Shown: positions 1-7,824 of the stretch, one piece after another
Layout of the letters: each line of letters begins with the position of its first letter
Position numbering within the stretch: position 1 is the stretch's first letter
Source: Chloroflexi bacterium RBG_16_51_16
GTDB taxonomy: Bacteria > Chloroflexota > Anaerolineae > Anaerolineales > Villigracilaceae
Length of the DNA: 27,814 nucleotides
NCBI GenBank assembly: GCA_001796785.1
Contig: MGNL01000147.1
Span: forward strand, 1 to 27,814
Direction: 5' to 3'
Program-made: the position numbers and the translations under genes
The notes under the pieces: generated by a model
Databases searched by the model: none
Told to the model about the DNA's origin: nothing
What the model saw: only the letters and a program-made list of their open reading frames with translations

Positions 1-62
1 CTGATCAGCATGCATAAGACAAGCAGGATAGATAGTGATCGCGCTGACATGTTAAACAATCT

Positions 63-437
63 CTATTCGACGATTACGAATTCTACCTTATCACCAATCT
101 CGTAATCACCCAGGCGATTGGGATGCACTTCGAGTATATACATGGCAGCACTTTTGGGTGTATAAGCCGGCCGCCAGCCCCGTGCGATGATCTTATCCAC
201 GACGATCAGGTGGCTATTGATCCAAAAGACGGATAAGTCGAACGGTACAAAGAGCATATGGATGGCTGCTTCGAGCCGGCTGTCCTGCGTTCCAACCAGG
301 AGCAATCCGTCATCCGCATGCAGCCGAGCATGGAACATCAGACCCCGCAGCCTGCACGAAAAACTCTCACAAAAAACCACCCGGGCAGGTGCGGCTAACT
401 CATGCTTCAAATTTCGTACGGTTATTACTCTGTTCAT
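63..437 (-). CDS. DUF192 family protein
   Basis: This is a 124-residue protein of the DUF192 family, a small beta-rich domain of unknown biochemical role. The family pattern is visible: an N-terminal R-G-L-M-F segment (residues ~31-35), then D-G-L-L-L-V, then H-M-L-F-V-P-F-D-L-S-V-F-W-I (the position of the usual 'M.....LDV.FI' core), and a C-terminal I-L-E-V-H followed by the G-D-K-V-E-F strand. Many homologues carry a signal peptide or lipobox, but this one has no hydrophobic N-terminus and so looks cytosolic. A purine-rich GGAAAGAG lies about 10 bases upstream of the ATG. It is divergent from ftsH and appears monocistronic. The first 62 bases of the window, downstream of its stop, hold nothing recognisable. 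Family assignment is confident; function is unknown. Confidence 0.85.
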   Translation of the reverse strand: MNRVITVRNLKHELAAPARVVFCESFSCRLRGLMFHARLHADDGLLLVGTQDSRLEAAIHMLFVPFDLSVFWINSHLIVVDKIIARGWRPAYTPKSAAMYILEVHPNRLGDYEIGDKVEFVIVE

Positions 438-813
438 CCACTATTCTCTTTCCGGCGATCAATTTTATCCCTCATTGAGTACCCGCCTTGAGATTGAACT
501 CAGGATGGACATTTGCTATATCGATCCTACATTAGGTTACTAATGAAATATTATTCAATCCTTTTCCGTTATGAAAACATGGAAGTTTATCAAATAAAAG
601 GATTTTCTTGGACTCTCTGTTACAGAAACATACCCAATCTGTGACCAATTTCCACTTATTTCAGATTGGCAGTTACGACCATCCGCAGTGGTTCAGTTAA
701 ACCGAGATGTGGACGATTTTCATGGGTTTATTAGAGATTCATATAATAAATGCTGAGCTGGAGGCATCTAAGCACTGATGTTGGTATAATTCGCCCGTCT
801 TTTGGAGGATTCA
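438..813. other. Divergent intergenic region DUF192 / ftsH
   Basis: There is no credible gene in this AT-richer stretch. It holds the ftsH promoter at its right end, an 8-bp inverted repeat (634-641 CCAATCTG with 662-669 CAGATTGG, 20-base loop), and a TATAAT-like hexamer at 742-747 without a clear -35. A 118-codon plus-strand frame entering from 187 is antisense to the DUF192 gene and is not supported. Confidence 0.6.
782..790 (+). promoter_or_regulatory. Extended -10 promoter of ftsH
   Basis: TGGTATAAT is a perfect extended -10 element (TGn followed by TATAAT at 785-790). No good -35 is seen, which is usual for this class. Transcription would start near 797, leaving a leader of about 17 bases that contains the GGAGG ribosome-binding site (804-808). 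Confidence 0.65.
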
Positions 814-2709
814 GTGAGTTCCCGTAACCAATCGTTCTTTATCTATTTCCTGTTGATCGTGGCAATCGGCGCAATGTTCTATATGGGGTTCCGCGACCAA
901 GGCGCCGCAGAACAACCGCTTACCATAAATGAGGTGGCTAGTTCCGTCCAGCAGGGTGACATTGCCCGAATCATTATTGAAAGCGATGACCGTATCCGCG
1001 TGATTTCACGCAGCGGATCTGAAGCGACTTCCAAGGATGGGATCGAATCCCGCAAGGAAGCCGATGCCACCCTCGTCGATCAACTGATCAGCCTGGGTGT
1101 AACCCCGGAACAGCTATCACCCGATAACGTTAAGATCGAGGTCAAAGCTCCGTCCATCTGGGGTGGTGTTCTGAGCAGTGCCTTGTATATTCTCCCGGTG
1201 ATATTCATGGCCGGCGTGCTTTGGTTCATCTTCCGCCAGGCACAGGGATCCAATAATGCGGCTATGGCTTTCGGCAAATCCCGTGCCCGCATGTTCACCG
1301 GCGAGCATCCAACCGTGACGTTTATGGATGTTGCCGGTGTAGAGGAAGCCAAGCAGGAATTGTACGAAGTGGTTGAATTCCTGCGTGAACCACAAAAATT
1401 CATCCAACTCGGCGCCCGAATTCCCAAAGGTGTACTTTTAGTCGGCCCGCCTGGCACCGGCAAGACCCTTCTCGCTAAGGCTGTTTCAGGCGAAGCCGGA
1501 GTGCCGTTCTTCTCGATCTCCGGTTCTGAATTTGTTGAGATGTTCGTAGGTGTAGGTGCCAGCCGAGTCCGGGACCTTTTCGATCAGGCCAAAAGGCACT
1601 CTCCCTGCATTGTTTTCGTTGATGAGATCGACGCTGTCGGACGCCAGAGAGGCGCTGGTCTCGGTGGGTCCCATGACGAGCGAGAGCAAACCCTCAACCA
1701 GATGCTGGTCGAGATGGACGGCTTCGATACGGACACCAATGTCATCATCATTGCCGCCACAAACCGTCCGGATATCCTGGATCCCGCCCTGCTTCGCCCT
1801 GGTCGGTTCGACCGCCGGGTCACCCTCGACCGGCCGGACATGAAAGGCCGGGAAGCCATCCTGAAGGTACACGTCAAGGGCAAGCCGCTTGACCCAGCTG
1901 TGGATCTGGGTTCGCTCGCCCGCGGCACGCCGGGATTCGTCGGTGCTGACCTCGAAAATATGGTCAACGAAGGCGCCATCCTGGCAGCCCGCCGCAATAA
2001 GAAAGCCATCGGTCAGCCGGAATTGGAAGAGGCGATCGAACGGGTCGTCATGGGCCCGGAAAGAAAATCCAGGCTGATTTCCGATGAAGAAAAACGCATC
2101 ATTGCTTATCACGAAGCCGGGCATGCCATAGTTATGAATGCCATCCCCGAAGCTGATCCCGTCCAGAAGATCACCATTGTAGGACGCGGCCAGGCTGGCG
2201 GTTTGACCTGGTATCGCCCCGAGGACGACCGGCTGTTGACTTCACGTAAAAAATTGATCGCCTCCCTGGCAGGTTTGCTGGGCGGCAGGGTCGCCGAGGA
2301 GCTCGTCTTCGATGATATTACCTCCGGTGCCGCAAACGATATCGAACGTGTGACTCAAATGGCACGCCTGATGGTTACGCGTTATGGCATGTCTTCCGAA
2401 ATGGGATTGATGATCTACGGTCAAAAAGAAGAGCTGATCTTCCTAGGTCGGGAAATTTCCGAACAGCGAGACTACTCTGAAGCCATCGCCGAAAAAATCG
2501 ATGCTGAAGTGCGCAAGATCGTAGACGATGCCTATACCCTGGCCAAGAAAATACTCCACAAATATCACAAATATCTGGATGCGGTGGCTGCCAAACTGCT
2601 CGAGGTCGAAACCTTGACTCGTGAAGAGTTCGAAGAGGTGTTTCCCCCGCCTCACCCAAAGAAAAGCGGAACACCGCAGCCTGCGCTCGCGTACGCCAAT
2701 ATTAAGTAA
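814..2709 (+). CDS. ftsH: ATP-dependent zinc metalloprotease FtsH
   Basis: FtsH is a membrane-anchored AAA+ protease that extracts and degrades misfolded membrane proteins and selected regulators, acting as a hexamer facing the cytosol. Two membrane helices are visible (residues ~6-26 and ~116-140) with a short extracytoplasmic domain between them. Then come Walker A GPPGTGKT (211-218), Walker B with V-D-E-I-D (from 269), the second region of homology N-R-P-D...R-P-G-R-F-D-R (~315-335) and the zinc site HEAGH (433-437). The third zinc ligand is probably D509 in G-A-A-N-D. The GTG at 814 is chosen because GGAGG (804-808) sits five bases upstream; an in-frame TTG at 802 would overlap that site. 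The length (631 residues) is normal. The gene is monocistronic and ends at a strong hairpin. Confidence 0.97.
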   Translation: MSSRNQSFFIYFLLIVAIGAMFYMGFRDQGAAEQPLTINEVASSVQQGDIARIIIESDDRIRVISRSGSEATSKDGIESRKEADATLVDQLISLGVTPEQLSPDNVKIEVKAPSIWGGVLSSALYILPVIFMAGVLWFIFRQAQGSNNAAMAFGKSRARMFTGEHPTVTFMDVAGVEEAKQELYEVVEFLREPQKFIQLGARIPKGVLLVGPPGTGKTLLAKAVSGEAGVPFFSISGSEFVEMFVGVGASRVRDLFDQAKRHSPCIVFVDEIDAVGRQRGAGLGGSHDEREQTLNQMLVEMDGFDTDTNVIIIAATNRPDILDPALLRPGRFDRRVTLDRPDMKGREAILKVHVKGKPLDPAVDLGSLARGTPGFVGADLENMVNEGAILAARRNKKAIGQPELEEAIERVVMGPERKSRLISDEEKRIIAYHEAGHAIVMNAIPEADPVQKITIVGRGQAGGLTWYRPEDDRLLTSRKKLIASLAGLLGGRVAEELVFDDITSGAANDIERVTQMARLMVTRYGMSSEMGLMIYGQKEELIFLGREISEQRDYSEAIAEKIDAEVRKIVDDAYTLAKKILHKYHKYLDAVAAKLLEVETLTREEFEEVFPPPHPKKSGTPQPALAYANIK

Positions 2710-2725
2710 AACTCAACCTTACATT

Positions 2726-2759
2726 AATTGAATGGCGGCCTGATGGCCGCCATTCAATT
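2726..2759. terminator. Bidirectional terminator between ftsH and fadD
   Basis: This is a perfect 15-bp inverted repeat (2726-2740 and 2745-2759) with a four-base TGAT loop. Its outer part is AT-rich, so each strand ends the stem in a T-containing run. It lies between two convergent genes and probably terminates both. Confidence 0.85.
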
Positions 2760-2772
2760 TAAATTCTTGTGC

Positions 2773-4479
2773 TTACACTGCTGCAGTCTCTTTATGCTGC
2801 CTTACAAGCTCTCTGCGTAAAATCTTGCCAACGGTTGTCTTTGGAAGTTCGCTGCGAAATTCGATATGCGTTGGTATCTTATAAGAAGCCAGGCGTTCCT
2901 TGCAAAAAGCCTTGATCTCTTCCTCGGTCAGGCTCTCACCTGGTTTTAGGACGATCCAGGCCTTAACCGTCTCGCCGCGATACGGATCCGGAATGCCAGC
3001 CACACCTGCCTCGAGTATTTTGGGATGCGCGGTCAGAACTTCCTCGACCTCGCGCGGCCAGACCTGGTAGCCGCCGGGTTTGATCAGCTCTTTCTTCCTG
3101 TCGACGATATAAAAGTAACCGTCTTCGTCCATGCGCGCAATATCGCCGGTATACAACCAGGTCTTTCCATCCTTCAATTTTCGCAGGGTGTTGGTGGTCT
3201 CGGTCGGCATGTTGTGATATCCCTTCATCACCTGCGGACCGTGAATGATCAGCTCACCAATCTCGCCCATCTTCATTTCTGTCTCACCGTCATCCAGGCT
3301 GATGATCTTGCAGTCAACGTCCGGCAGTGGCAGGCCGATCGATCCAGTCTTATTGACTCCGGCTAGCGGATTGCAGTGGGTAGCGGTTGGCGCTTCGGAC
3401 AAGCCGTAACCTTCAAATAACTTACCACCACTTAATTGCTCAAAGCGTTCTTTCGTCTCTCTCATCAATGGTGCTGACCCCGATATGCACGCCTGGATGG
3501 ATCCCAGGCTGACTTTTCCCTCCTTGACATGCGGGTGGTTATTTATGGCATTGTAGAGAGTGGGGACGCCTGGAAACGTTGTCGGTTGGTATTTCTTGAT
3601 ATTTTCGAGTACATCCGGTATATCGCGAGGATTTGGTACCATGACCATGCTCGAACCTGATGCGATTGCATACAACATTCCGGCGACCATGCCATAAACG
3701 TGGAAGAGCGGGATGGCCATGAGCAGGATGCCCTCACCGTCCTTCATGCTGGAAAACCAACCCTTCATTTGCAATGTATTTCCCACCAGGTTGCGGTGCA
3801 TGGCTACCGCGCCTTTGGAGATGCCCGTCGTTCCACCTGAATACTGGAACAAGGCAGTATCATCTGGGTTGATAATCAAGGCTGGACGTTTGGTATCTTT
3901 GTTTTCTTTAAGAAGATCCTTCATCCACACGTCATCCTTGGCAAGGCCGCCTTCGATCCTGAATCCACTCTTCTTTTCCCTGGCCAGCGTGAACAACACT
4001 CGCAGGAAGGGAGGTAAAGTCTCCTTCAGATTGGAGACGATCAATTTCTTAATTTTTGTTTCAGGTTGCGCTTTCTTGATCGTCTTGTAAAAATTAGTCA
4101 TTACGAACATGATTTCGATGCCGGCATCATTGACTTGGTAAGCGATTTCCGGTGGGGTGTACAAGGGGTTGACAGCCACAACAACCCCACCGGCTTTGAG
4201 GATCGCAAAATAAGCCATTACGAACTGGGGAGTGTTGGGTATAAAGATCCCTATCCGATCTCCTTTCTTAACTCCCATGGCTTGCAAAGCTGCCGCCAGA
4301 CGGTCTGTAACCTCGTTCATTTCCTTGTATGAAATGACCGCGCCTTTGAAAATTGTGCAGGCACGGTCTGGATAAATGCGTGCCGCTTCTTCCAGGAAGT
4401 GGAAGAGCGGTACTTCGGGATATTCAATCGTACGAGGTACTCCCTTATCGTAATGGGAAAGCCAGGGTTTATCGTTCAT
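2773..4479 (-). CDS. fadD: Long-chain fatty-acid-CoA ligase (FadD-like)
   Basis: This 568-residue acyl-CoA synthetase of the adenylate-forming (ANL) superfamily activates fatty acids with ATP and CoA for beta-oxidation or lipid synthesis. The AMP-binding P-loop is SGGTTGISKG (214-223). Further motifs are G-Y-G-L-S-E-A (357-363), Y-T-G-D (443-446), the hinge segment D-R-K-K-E-L-I-K-P-G-G (460-470) and a C-terminal catalytic lysine in G-K-I-L (K552). The ATG has AGGAGG four bases upstream. The gene follows miaA on the same strand but has a strong promoter of its own 130 bases upstream, so it is probably transcribed separately. The motifs cannot tell long-chain from medium-chain substrate preference. 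Confidence 0.93.
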   Translation of the reverse strand: MNDKPWLSHYDKGVPRTIEYPEVPLFHFLEEAARIYPDRACTIFKGAVISYKEMNEVTDRLAAALQAMGVKKGDRIGIFIPNTPQFVMAYFAILKAGGVVVAVNPLYTPPEIAYQVNDAGIEIMFVMTNFYKTIKKAQPETKIKKLIVSNLKETLPPFLRVLFTLAREKKSGFRIEGGLAKDDVWMKDLLKENKDTKRPALIINPDDTALFQYSGGTTGISKGAVAMHRNLVGNTLQMKGWFSSMKDGEGILLMAIPLFHVYGMVAGMLYAIASGSSMVMVPNPRDIPDVLENIKKYQPTTFPGVPTLYNAINNHPHVKEGKVSLGSIQACISGSAPLMRETKERFEQLSGGKLFEGYGLSEAPTATHCNPLAGVNKTGSIGLPLPDVDCKIISLDDGETEMKMGEIGELIIHGPQVMKGYHNMPTETTNTLRKLKDGKTWLYTGDIARMDEDGYFYIVDRKKELIKPGGYQVWPREVEEVLTAHPKILEAGVAGIPDPYRGETVKAWIVLKPGESLTEEEIKAFCKERLASYKIPTHIEFRSELPKTTVGKILRRELVRQHKETAAV

Positions 4480-4498
4480 TGCTCCTCCTTGGGTTGAG

Positions 4499-4511
4499 TT
4501 CCATAATGGAA
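4499..4511. repeat. Palindrome in fadD leader, possible operator
   Basis: TTCCAT-A-ATGGAA is a perfect 6-bp inverted repeat about a single central base, 20 bases upstream of the fadD start codon and downstream of its promoter. It could be a repressor operator for fatty-acid control, but this is only inferred from its position. Confidence 0.3.
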
Positions 4512-4531
4512 TTCTTTCAATATCATCAAAT

Positions 4532-4600
4532 TCATTTCTGGATGTCGGTATTCCCCCGCCCCGGTTTGATGATTTCTAAACCGCCATGAAAGAGCTCCAT
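4532..4600 (-). CDS. Short leader ORF upstream of fadD
   Basis: This 22-codon ORF begins with an ATG about six bases after the predicted fadD transcription start and ends with TGA 52 bases before the fadD ATG. It has no Shine-Dalgarno sequence, so translation would have to be nearly leaderless. No biased codon run or terminator hairpin is seen, so there is no specific regulatory reading. It may be fortuitous. Confidence 0.25.
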   Translation of the reverse strand: MELFHGGLEIIKPGRGNTDIQK

Positions 4601-4612
4601 TTCGTTAAAAAC

Positions 4613-4641
4613 AGTATAGCCGTGAAAAAATTAAAAGTCAA
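4613..4641 (-). promoter_or_regulatory. Promoter of fadD
   Basis: On the minus strand, TTGACT (4641-4636) and TATACT (4618-4613) are separated by exactly 17 bases, close to the sigma-70 consensus. The predicted start near 4606 gives a leader of about 127 bases. Confidence 0.75.
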
Positions 4642-4680
4642 TTAGAAGGGATTGGAAAGATCGATATCCACCTGGTCCTG

Positions 4681-4695
4681 CCTACCATCGGTAGG
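4681..4695 (-). terminator. Weak hairpin after miaA
   Basis: CCTACC-ATC-GGTAGG is a 6-bp stem 40 bases downstream of the miaA stop. It has no U-run, so it is a pause or weak termination site at best; read-through to fadD is possible. Confidence 0.3.
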
Positions 4696-4735
4696 TAATC
4701 CTCCCACCTCTGTTTGCGAAAATCTGCTGTAAGTT

Positions 4736-5686
4736 TTATTGCTCGAGCTGATTTGTCAGGTCACGGTCATAGGTCGACTTTAACCATCTTTCGATGTTCT
4801 CGACGAGCTGTGGATCACCAGCGTAAAACCAATGAAAATTTGGATCGGATTCCTTGAACCAGTTTGCCTGCCTGCGAACAAAGATCCGGGTTCGCCGTTT
4901 CATTTCCATTATGGCTTGATCTCTTGACCATTCGCTGTTAACGACCCGGGAAGCCTCCTTGTAACCGATGGCAGACATGGATGGCAGGCTCGGGGAATAA
5001 CCCGCCGCGATCTGACGCTTTACTTCTTCCAATAATCCGTTTTGGAACATTTGCTCGATCCGCTTATCGATCCGGTCGTAAAGTTCAGGGCGCGGTCTAG
5101 TTAGTCCGATGCCAATCAGGCGATACGGACTTTCACCACGCGCGCGCTGTTCCGAAAACTTGCGCCCGCTAAATAAGATCACTTCCAGGGCACGGATAAT
5201 TCTGCGTACATTTCCCGGTTCGATCTTCCCAGCGGCTTCCGGGTCCATTGATTTCAGGATTTGGTACATCTCCTGGCTGCCCTTGTTCTCAATGATCTTT
5301 CCTAGTTCAATCCTGAGTCGCTCATCCGGCTTCACCTGTGGAGGTTTCCAAGATTCTTTGACCGCACTGATATATTGCCCGGTCCCACCTACCAGGATCG
5401 GTACTTTCCTCTTTTTATAAATTTCTTGAATGGCAGCATATGCCCTGGATTGAAACTCAGCCAGGCTGATCGTCTCACCTGGATCGGCGATATCGATGAG
5501 ATGATGGGGTACTCCCCGGCGGTCATCAATTGAAGGTTTGGCCGTGCCGATATCCATGCCCCGGTAGAAAAGGCGGGAGTCGGCAGAAACGATCTCTCCA
5601 TCGAGTCGTAGAGCCAGTTCGATAGCGGTCTCGGTTTTCCCAACCCCGGTTGGTCCAACCAGCAAGATCAGCCTTTGTTTGTCCAT
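4736..5686 (-). CDS. miaA: tRNA dimethylallyltransferase MiaA
   Basis: MiaA transfers a dimethylallyl group from DMAPP to N6 of A37 in tRNAs that read UNN codons, the first step to i6A/ms2i6A. The 316-residue protein has P-loop GPTGVGKT (11-18), the substrate segment S-A-D-S-R..Y-R-G-M-D-I-G-T-A-K-P (~34-51), the H-H-L-I-D motif that follows, and the C-terminal R-R-Q-x-N-W-F motif typical of the family. It is the third gene of the GT4-yraN-miaA operon, 72 bases after yraN. Its own ribosome site is poor (AGGTAA next to the ATG), so it may be coupled to a short ORF that overlaps its start. Confidence 0.95.
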   Translation of the reverse strand: MDKQRLILLVGPTGVGKTETAIELALRLDGEIVSADSRLFYRGMDIGTAKPSIDDRRGVPHHLIDIADPGETISLAEFQSRAYAAIQEIYKKRKVPILVGGTGQYISAVKESWKPPQVKPDERLRIELGKIIENKGSQEMYQILKSMDPEAAGKIEPGNVRRIIRALEVILFSGRKFSEQRARGESPYRLIGIGLTRPRPELYDRIDKRIEQMFQNGLLEEVKRQIAAGYSPSLPSMSAIGYKEASRVVNSEWSRDQAIMEMKRRTRIFVRRQANWFKESDPNFHWFYAGDPQLVENIERWLKSTYDRDLTNQLEQ

Positions 5687-5745
5687 TTACCTAATTCGGT
5701 AACAGTATCAATTCCTACTTTGATATCCCACCCTCGTTGTAACAT
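5668..5745 (-). CDS. Short ORF overlapping the miaA start
   Basis: This 25-codon ORF starts with ATG 13 bases after the yraN stop and ends with a TGA inside the first codons of miaA, overlapping it by 19 bases in another frame. Ribosomes finishing it could restart on miaA, whose own ribosome site is weak. No homology is recognised and it may be chance. Confidence 0.22.
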   Translation of the reverse strand: MLQRGWDIKVGIDTVTELGKWTNKG

Positions 5746-5758
5746 ATTTGATCTCTGC

Positions 5759-6115
5759 TTAGAGGTTCACATTCTCGAAATGGGTGATGACAGGTTTTCT
5801 TCCGGGACTGCCCACCACAGCCAGAATATCAATCTGCCAGTGATCAATGCCGTGCTCGCTTGCATAATACTCGGCTGCAGCGGTCATATGAGCCTGTTTC
5901 TTTGGAGTAACCGATTCCTCCGGATAACCCAGTTTACTGGAGGTGCGGGTCTTTACTTCAAAAAATGTAGTAATTTCATCTTGTAACGCAATGATATCGA
6001 TCTCGCCGAATGGTGTGTGTGCATTCCTTGCAAGAATCGCATAACCGCACACGATAAGATGATCCGCCGCGGCTTGTTCACCCCAACGACCTATCCGCAG
6101 GTTATGGCTCTTCAT
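5759..6115 (-). CDS. yraN: YraN/UPF0102 family putative nuclease
   Basis: This 118-residue protein is of the UPF0102 (YraN) family, which has a restriction-endonuclease-like fold; the biological role is not settled. The pattern is clear: G-x-x-G-E-Q-A-A near residues 9-16, F-G-E-I-D-I-I (37-42) and F-E-V-K-T-R (52-57). These give the E..D..E-x-K constellation (E38, D40, E53, K55) expected of the nuclease core. It starts inside the last codons of the glycosyltransferase gene with a 4-bp overlap, so translation is coupled. Length is normal for the family. Confidence 0.93.
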   Translation of the reverse strand: MKSHNLRIGRWGEQAAADHLIVCGYAILARNAHTPFGEIDIIALQDEITTFFEVKTRTSSKLGYPEESVTPKKQAHMTAAAEYYASEHGIDHWQIDILAVVGSPGRKPVITHFENVNL

Positions 6116-7320
6116 GTTCGGAATCTTTCCAGGATGGTCCGCAGGTTTGAGGCGCGATTTTTCCGCTTCGACCCAGGTTCTTTCAATAATCTTTCGTAAT
6201 ATTGGAGGGTGATCTTGCTTGTGCGCTCAATGGAAAATTCTTGAGACGCGTGTTTGGCTGCCTTGCTCATTCTGGTTCGTAGTTCGGTGTCGATGCACAG
6301 GCGGGTGAGTCGGGCAGTGAACGCAGGCTGGTTATTGGGCGATACAAATCCAGTCAAACCGTCAACGACGATGTCAGACACACCAACAGAATCGATGCCG
6401 ACCACGGGCAAACCAACCGCCATGGCTTCAACGATTGACAGAGGATGAACTTCGCTTACGGAGGCGGTCGTGAAGACATTACACATGGCTAGATATGCCG
6501 GAAGCTGCTCGTATTCGATCATGCCGGTAAAGCGAACGCGCTGGCTTATTCCCAGTTCAGCAACCAGGGATTTAAGCTCTGCTTCAATCTGGGGCTGCCC
6601 GCCTCCGATCAACAATAAATGAACATTGGGTAACACCGATGCGATCCCCGCGAAACACCGCAGCAAAAATGGAAGATTTTTTTCAACCGCCAGGCGTCCG
6701 GAGTAAGCAAGTAGGATATCCTCGGAAGCGTATCCCAATTTTGGGCGTGCGATTGGCCTGGGAGAATGAAAATGACGCAGGTCAACTCCGTTTGGAATGA
6801 CTTCGATTGGGCTCACCACTCCGAGTTCTCTTAAAACCTGTTTCATGCCTGCTGATGGAGATATAACGAGATCGACCGCTTCACAAAAGGAAGGCATGTA
6901 AGCCTGCAGTAGACTCTGGCTTAACTCCTCGGGCATAAGCGGCAAATAGACCTGCGCATAAAGATCATAACGGGTGTGGTTGGTAAATACGATCGGTATG
7001 TCTGCTTGACGGCAGTAATACAAAGCCAACCTCCCGCTCAGAAACGGGTGGTGGACATGGACAACATCCATAGTTTGCAGGGCTTTTTTAGCTGTGCGTG
7101 TATATCGGAGGGAGAGGTAGTAATTCGAATCGAGAAGTGGTATGCCGGGTGAGCGGATCACCCGCGGGTCACTCTCCTCCGTATACACCTTGGTCTTGCC
7201 AAAGGTAAACACGTAAACTTCATGACCATTCTGTTCCAGGTTGGTTTTATTTAAGTCAATGTAATTGGTGATGCCGCTGATGTGTGGTTTATAACTATCC
7301 GCCATCATCCCAATGCGCAT
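6112..7320 (-). CDS. GT4 family glycosyltransferase
   Basis: This is a retaining GT-B glycosyltransferase of family GT4, about 402 residues. It has the N-terminal M-R-I-G-M-M-A-D-S-Y-x-P-x-x-x-G-I-T-N-Y acceptor-domain start with its glycine loop, the central I-P-N-G-V-D motif, and the donor-site E-x7-E motif in E-V-H-P-L-S-I-V-E. Such enzymes add a sugar from a nucleotide sugar to a lipid or glycan; the closest groups include glycolipid and mannosyl transferases, but the acceptor cannot be read from sequence. The ATG at 7320 is preferred because AAAGGTGA lies upstream and the canonical N-terminus begins there. A TTG at 7368 would add 16 atypical residues. It is the first gene of the yraN-miaA operon. 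Confidence 0.88.
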   Translation of the reverse strand: MRIGMMADSYKPHISGITNYIDLNKTNLEQNGHEVYVFTFGKTKVYTEESDPRVIRSPGIPLLDSNYYLSLRYTRTAKKALQTMDVVHVHHPFLSGRLALYYCRQADIPIVFTNHTRYDLYAQVYLPLMPEELSQSLLQAYMPSFCEAVDLVISPSAGMKQVLRELGVVSPIEVIPNGVDLRHFHSPRPIARPKLGYASEDILLAYSGRLAVEKNLPFLLRCFAGIASVLPNVHLLLIGGGQPQIEAELKSLVAELGISQRVRFTGMIEYEQLPAYLAMCNVFTTASVSEVHPLSIVEAMAVGLPVVGIDSVGVSDIVVDGLTGFVSPNNQPAFTARLTRLCIDTELRTRMSKAAKHASQEFSIERTSKITLQYYERLLKEPGSKRKNRASNLRTILERFRT

Positions 7321-7345
7321 GATGAACTCACCTTTTCCTTGTGAT

Positions 7346-7426
7346 TCATGCCTGTCTGGTGCGTGCAATCAGTGGGGAAAGACTTGGTTTTTCCTCAATC
7401 ACGGCTACGTGCAGGATAGACTTCAT
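7346..7426 (-). CDS. Leaderless short ORF before the GT4 gene
   Basis: This 26-codon ORF has its ATG at the predicted transcription start (7426) of the glycosyltransferase operon and ends 26 bases before the GT4 ATG. There is no ribosome site, so it would be translated as a leaderless message. It has no homology that I recognise and no strong hairpins nearby. It may be a regulatory leader, a small protein, or chance. Confidence 0.28.
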   Translation of the reverse strand: MKSILHVAVIEEKPSLSPLIARTRQA

Positions 7427-7432
7427 AAACCC

Positions 7433-7461
7433 ATGCTAAGGCATGCGCGGGGGGCTGTCAA
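7433..7461 (-). promoter_or_regulatory. Promoter of the GT4-yraN-miaA operon
   Basis: On the minus strand a consensus -35 TTGACA (7461-7456) is followed after 17 bases by TAGCAT (7438-7433). The predicted start is near 7426. It is back to back with the ttuB promoter. Confidence 0.72.
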
Positions 7462-7469
7462 GATGATTA

Positions 7470-7478
7470 TGGTAGAAT
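7470..7478 (+). promoter_or_regulatory. Extended -10 promoter of ttuB
   Basis: TGGTAGAAT is an extended -10 (TGn + TAGAAT) with no clear -35. Transcription would begin near 7485, only about eight bases before the ttuB ATG, and no Shine-Dalgarno sequence fits between them, so ttuB is probably leaderless or nearly so. Confidence 0.55.
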
Positions 7479-7492
7479 GATTCTCCCACGCA

Positions 7493-7693
7493 ATGGACAA
7501 CACGGTAAAACTAATCCTGCGGGAAAAAGAATATGAAGTCCGCCAGGGGATGACTTTGCTGGATGCACTCAAGAAAAGCCAGATCATACCCGAATCGGTT
7601 ATCGCTACGCGCGATGGTGAGCTGATCCTCGATGATGAAATTCTCAAGCAGGGCGACGTTATAAGATTGATTGCTGTAATTTCCGGGGGTTGA
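7493..7693 (+). CDS. ttuB: TtuB-like ubiquitin-fold sulfur carrier
   Basis: This 66-residue beta-grasp protein of the ThiS/MoaD/TtuB type ends in the Gly-Gly that is adenylated and converted to a thiocarboxylate to carry sulfur. Its length matches Thermus TtuB, and the next gene encodes a TtuA-type tRNA thiolase, its expected partner. The fold pattern is a beta hairpin (V-K-L-I-L...Y-E-V), a helix (T-L-L-D-A-L-K-K) and the closing V-I-R-L-I-A-V-I-S-G-G. It lacks a ribosome-binding site and starts about eight bases after the predicted transcription start. ThiS is the alternative reading; the neighbour favours TtuB. The activating E1-like enzyme is not in this window. Confidence 0.82.
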   Translation: MDNTVKLILREKEYEVRQGMTLLDALKKSQIIPESVIATRDGELILDDEILKQGDVIRLIAVISGG

Positions 7694-7824
7694 TTGGTCG
7701 GCAGAAAATGACTACCCGTTGTTTGGGCCTGAATGATTGCAAAGTTAAAACGGTAGGTTGAAACGCCAAATTGAATTCTGTCCACCGGTTCACACCTCTT
7801 GATTTATTGTTTGAGTAAATATCC

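Noticed and set aside
187..543. 118-codon plus-strand ORF opposite the DUF192 gene
   Set aside because: It is antisense to a gene with clear family motifs and has no ribosome site or recognisable domain.
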